A DNA stretch of 64,000 nt. Origin: Planctomycetota bacterium. Lineage in GTDB: Bacteria > Planctomycetota > B15-G4. Below the pieces are notes generated by a model. That model had not been told where the DNA came from, ran no database searches, and was given only the letters and a program-made list of their open reading frames with translations. Positions 63,275-64,000 of the stretch are shown piece by piece. Where the stretch lies: positions 40,202-104,201 of the forward strand of contig JAJDEO010000003.1 of the NCBI GenBank assembly GCA_029259745.1. The letters run 5' to 3'. Made by a program: the position numbers and the translations under genes. The number at the start of each line of letters is the position of its first letter. Position 1 is the first letter of the stretch.

Positions 63275-63634
63275 CCATTCAGGCATTGCGTCTCTGACGA
63301 TCTTGCGTCCCTGACGGTCTCGCCGCCGAGCTCGTGGGTGTCGTCCGCGCGACCGATGCTCGCGCTTCGAGAGCGACGGACGATGACTCGTGTGTCTGCG
63401 CGAGTGTTGGGAACGCAGGCGACTCGGTGGATTCGTCGAGGCTTCTGCGCCTGATCGAGAACAACTGGTCACGCACTGCGCATCCGAAGCAGTTCCTCAA
63501 CACACCACTCGTGAAGTGCTCCTGGCGTCGGGCAAGGCGGGTCACGACGCGCGACGAGCCGTCAGGCACCGGCGTGGCGGCGCCGGCGGCTTCGCGATCA
63601 CGCAACTTCGCACCGCCGCGCAACAGGAGACCTC
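63275..63634. other. intergenic with a degraded hairpin repeat
   Basis: These 360 bases hold the degraded repeat copy F (about 63380-63504) and the ribosome site of the next gene (CAGGAG at 63624-63629). No gene is seen. Confidence 0.4.
63380..63504 (+). repeat. interspersed hairpin repeat, copy F (degraded)
   Basis: The centre is well kept (GGAACGCAGGCGACTCGGTG, then GATTCGTCGAGGCTTCTGCG), but the left terminus is gone, the right arm has diverged and the right end reads GCAGTTCCTCAACACAC. Pairing of the arms is largely lost, as expected for an old copy. Confidence 0.7.
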
Positions 63635-64000
63635 GTGTCGCATCTCTCGATGTTCATCGCAGCCGCGTTGCTCCTTGCAGCGCCTTTCGCCCAGGAGGTG
63701 CGTGCCTTGAGTTGTCCCAACCCGCACGGTGATCCCGCGACACCCGACGTGGAGACCGTCGCGCCGACATCGGCGCCCCCGCCGCAAACTTCTACGACGG
63801 AGCCTTCCGAGGACGAGACCTCGCCGCTCGCGTCGACAACGCCCGAGGTCGGTCCCGCGGCGGGATCGCTGATGCTGGTGGGCGGCGGCAACCTGCCCGA
63901 CGAACTCTGGCACACGTTCTTCGCGCTGGCCGGCGGCATGGACGCGCCGGTGGTCGTGATCCCGACGGCGCTCGAGCCGGTGCCCGACGACCCCGACCGC
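63635..64000 (+). CDS. exported cyanophycinase-like (peptidase S51) protein, 5' part only
   Basis: The frame starts at a GTG at 63635 with AGGAG 5-6 bases upstream and runs off the window after 122 codons. A signal peptide (MFIAAALLLAAPFAQEVRA) is followed by a Thr/Pro/Glu-rich linker of about 50 residues. Then comes AAGSLMLVGGGNLPDELWH, typical of the start of cyanophycinase and related S51 serine peptidases, and APVVVIPTALEP. The catalytic Ser would lie beyond the edge. Exported cyanophycinases hydrolyse multi-L-arginyl-poly-Asp outside the cell; whether this one does is not known. The linker suggests it is tethered to the envelope. Confidence 0.7.
   Translation, partial: MSHLSMFIAAALLLAAPFAQEVRALSCPNPHGDPATPDVETVAPTSAPPPQTSTTEPSEDETSPLASTTPEVGPAAGSLMLVGGGNLPDELWHTFFALAGGMDAPVVVIPTALEPVPDDPDR

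Overview
The window reads as chromosomal DNA of a high-G+C bacterium, most likely a planctomycete. The assignment is an inference. It rests on many large secreted proteins ending in one shared C-terminal domain (W..LG...PFKGG...SNAL..T.P), a second 'FASNAV' C-terminal domain type, an ECF sigma factor paired with a TPR-bearing Ser/Thr kinase, and low operon density between exported proteins. No rRNA, tRNA, CRISPR array, phage or transposase gene was seen.

Layout. 1-2.7 kb: the 3' end of an alpha/beta hydrolase, then a minus-strand pair of a class I methyltransferase and a TIR-domain protein. 3.2-5.7 kb: a secreted gingipain-type (C25) protease. 6.0-11.5 kb: a complete seven-gene mrp (multi-subunit Na+/H+ antiporter) operon in which every junction overlaps. 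12.4-15.0 kb: an FG-GAP protein without a visible signal peptide and a ParB-domain protein. 15.1-19.2 kb: a tight minus-strand operon of C39-like peptidase, RimK-type ATP-grasp ligase, GCS2-type ligase and N-formylglutamate amidohydrolase, a peptide or amino-acid ligation cassette. 19.6-28.6 kb: three large secreted repeat proteins. 29-32 kb: an SDR oxidoreductase, a DUF421/YetF membrane protein and a type II NADH dehydrogenase. 32.8-44.0 kb: more exported proteins and a sigma factor/kinase/LamG operon. 44.3-49.8 kb: a STAS protein, a quinol-type nitric oxide reductase, a small lipoprotein and a Tiki/erythromycin-esterase-like protein. 50.2-63.3 kb: large exported adhesin-like, FG-GAP and esterase proteins. 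The window ends inside an exported cyanophycinase-like gene.

Two signals run across the window. First, a mobile-looking C-terminal domain sits on unrelated secreted enzymes and repeat proteins (protease, esterase, propellers, beta-helix) and looks like a sorting or anchoring module. Second, a roughly 158-bp intergenic hairpin repeat occurs in five good copies plus one degraded copy and one lone end. Its arms carry compensatory changes and G-U wobble pairs, so the folded form appears to be conserved.

All calls come from reading the sequence by eye and from memory of protein families; no database search was run.
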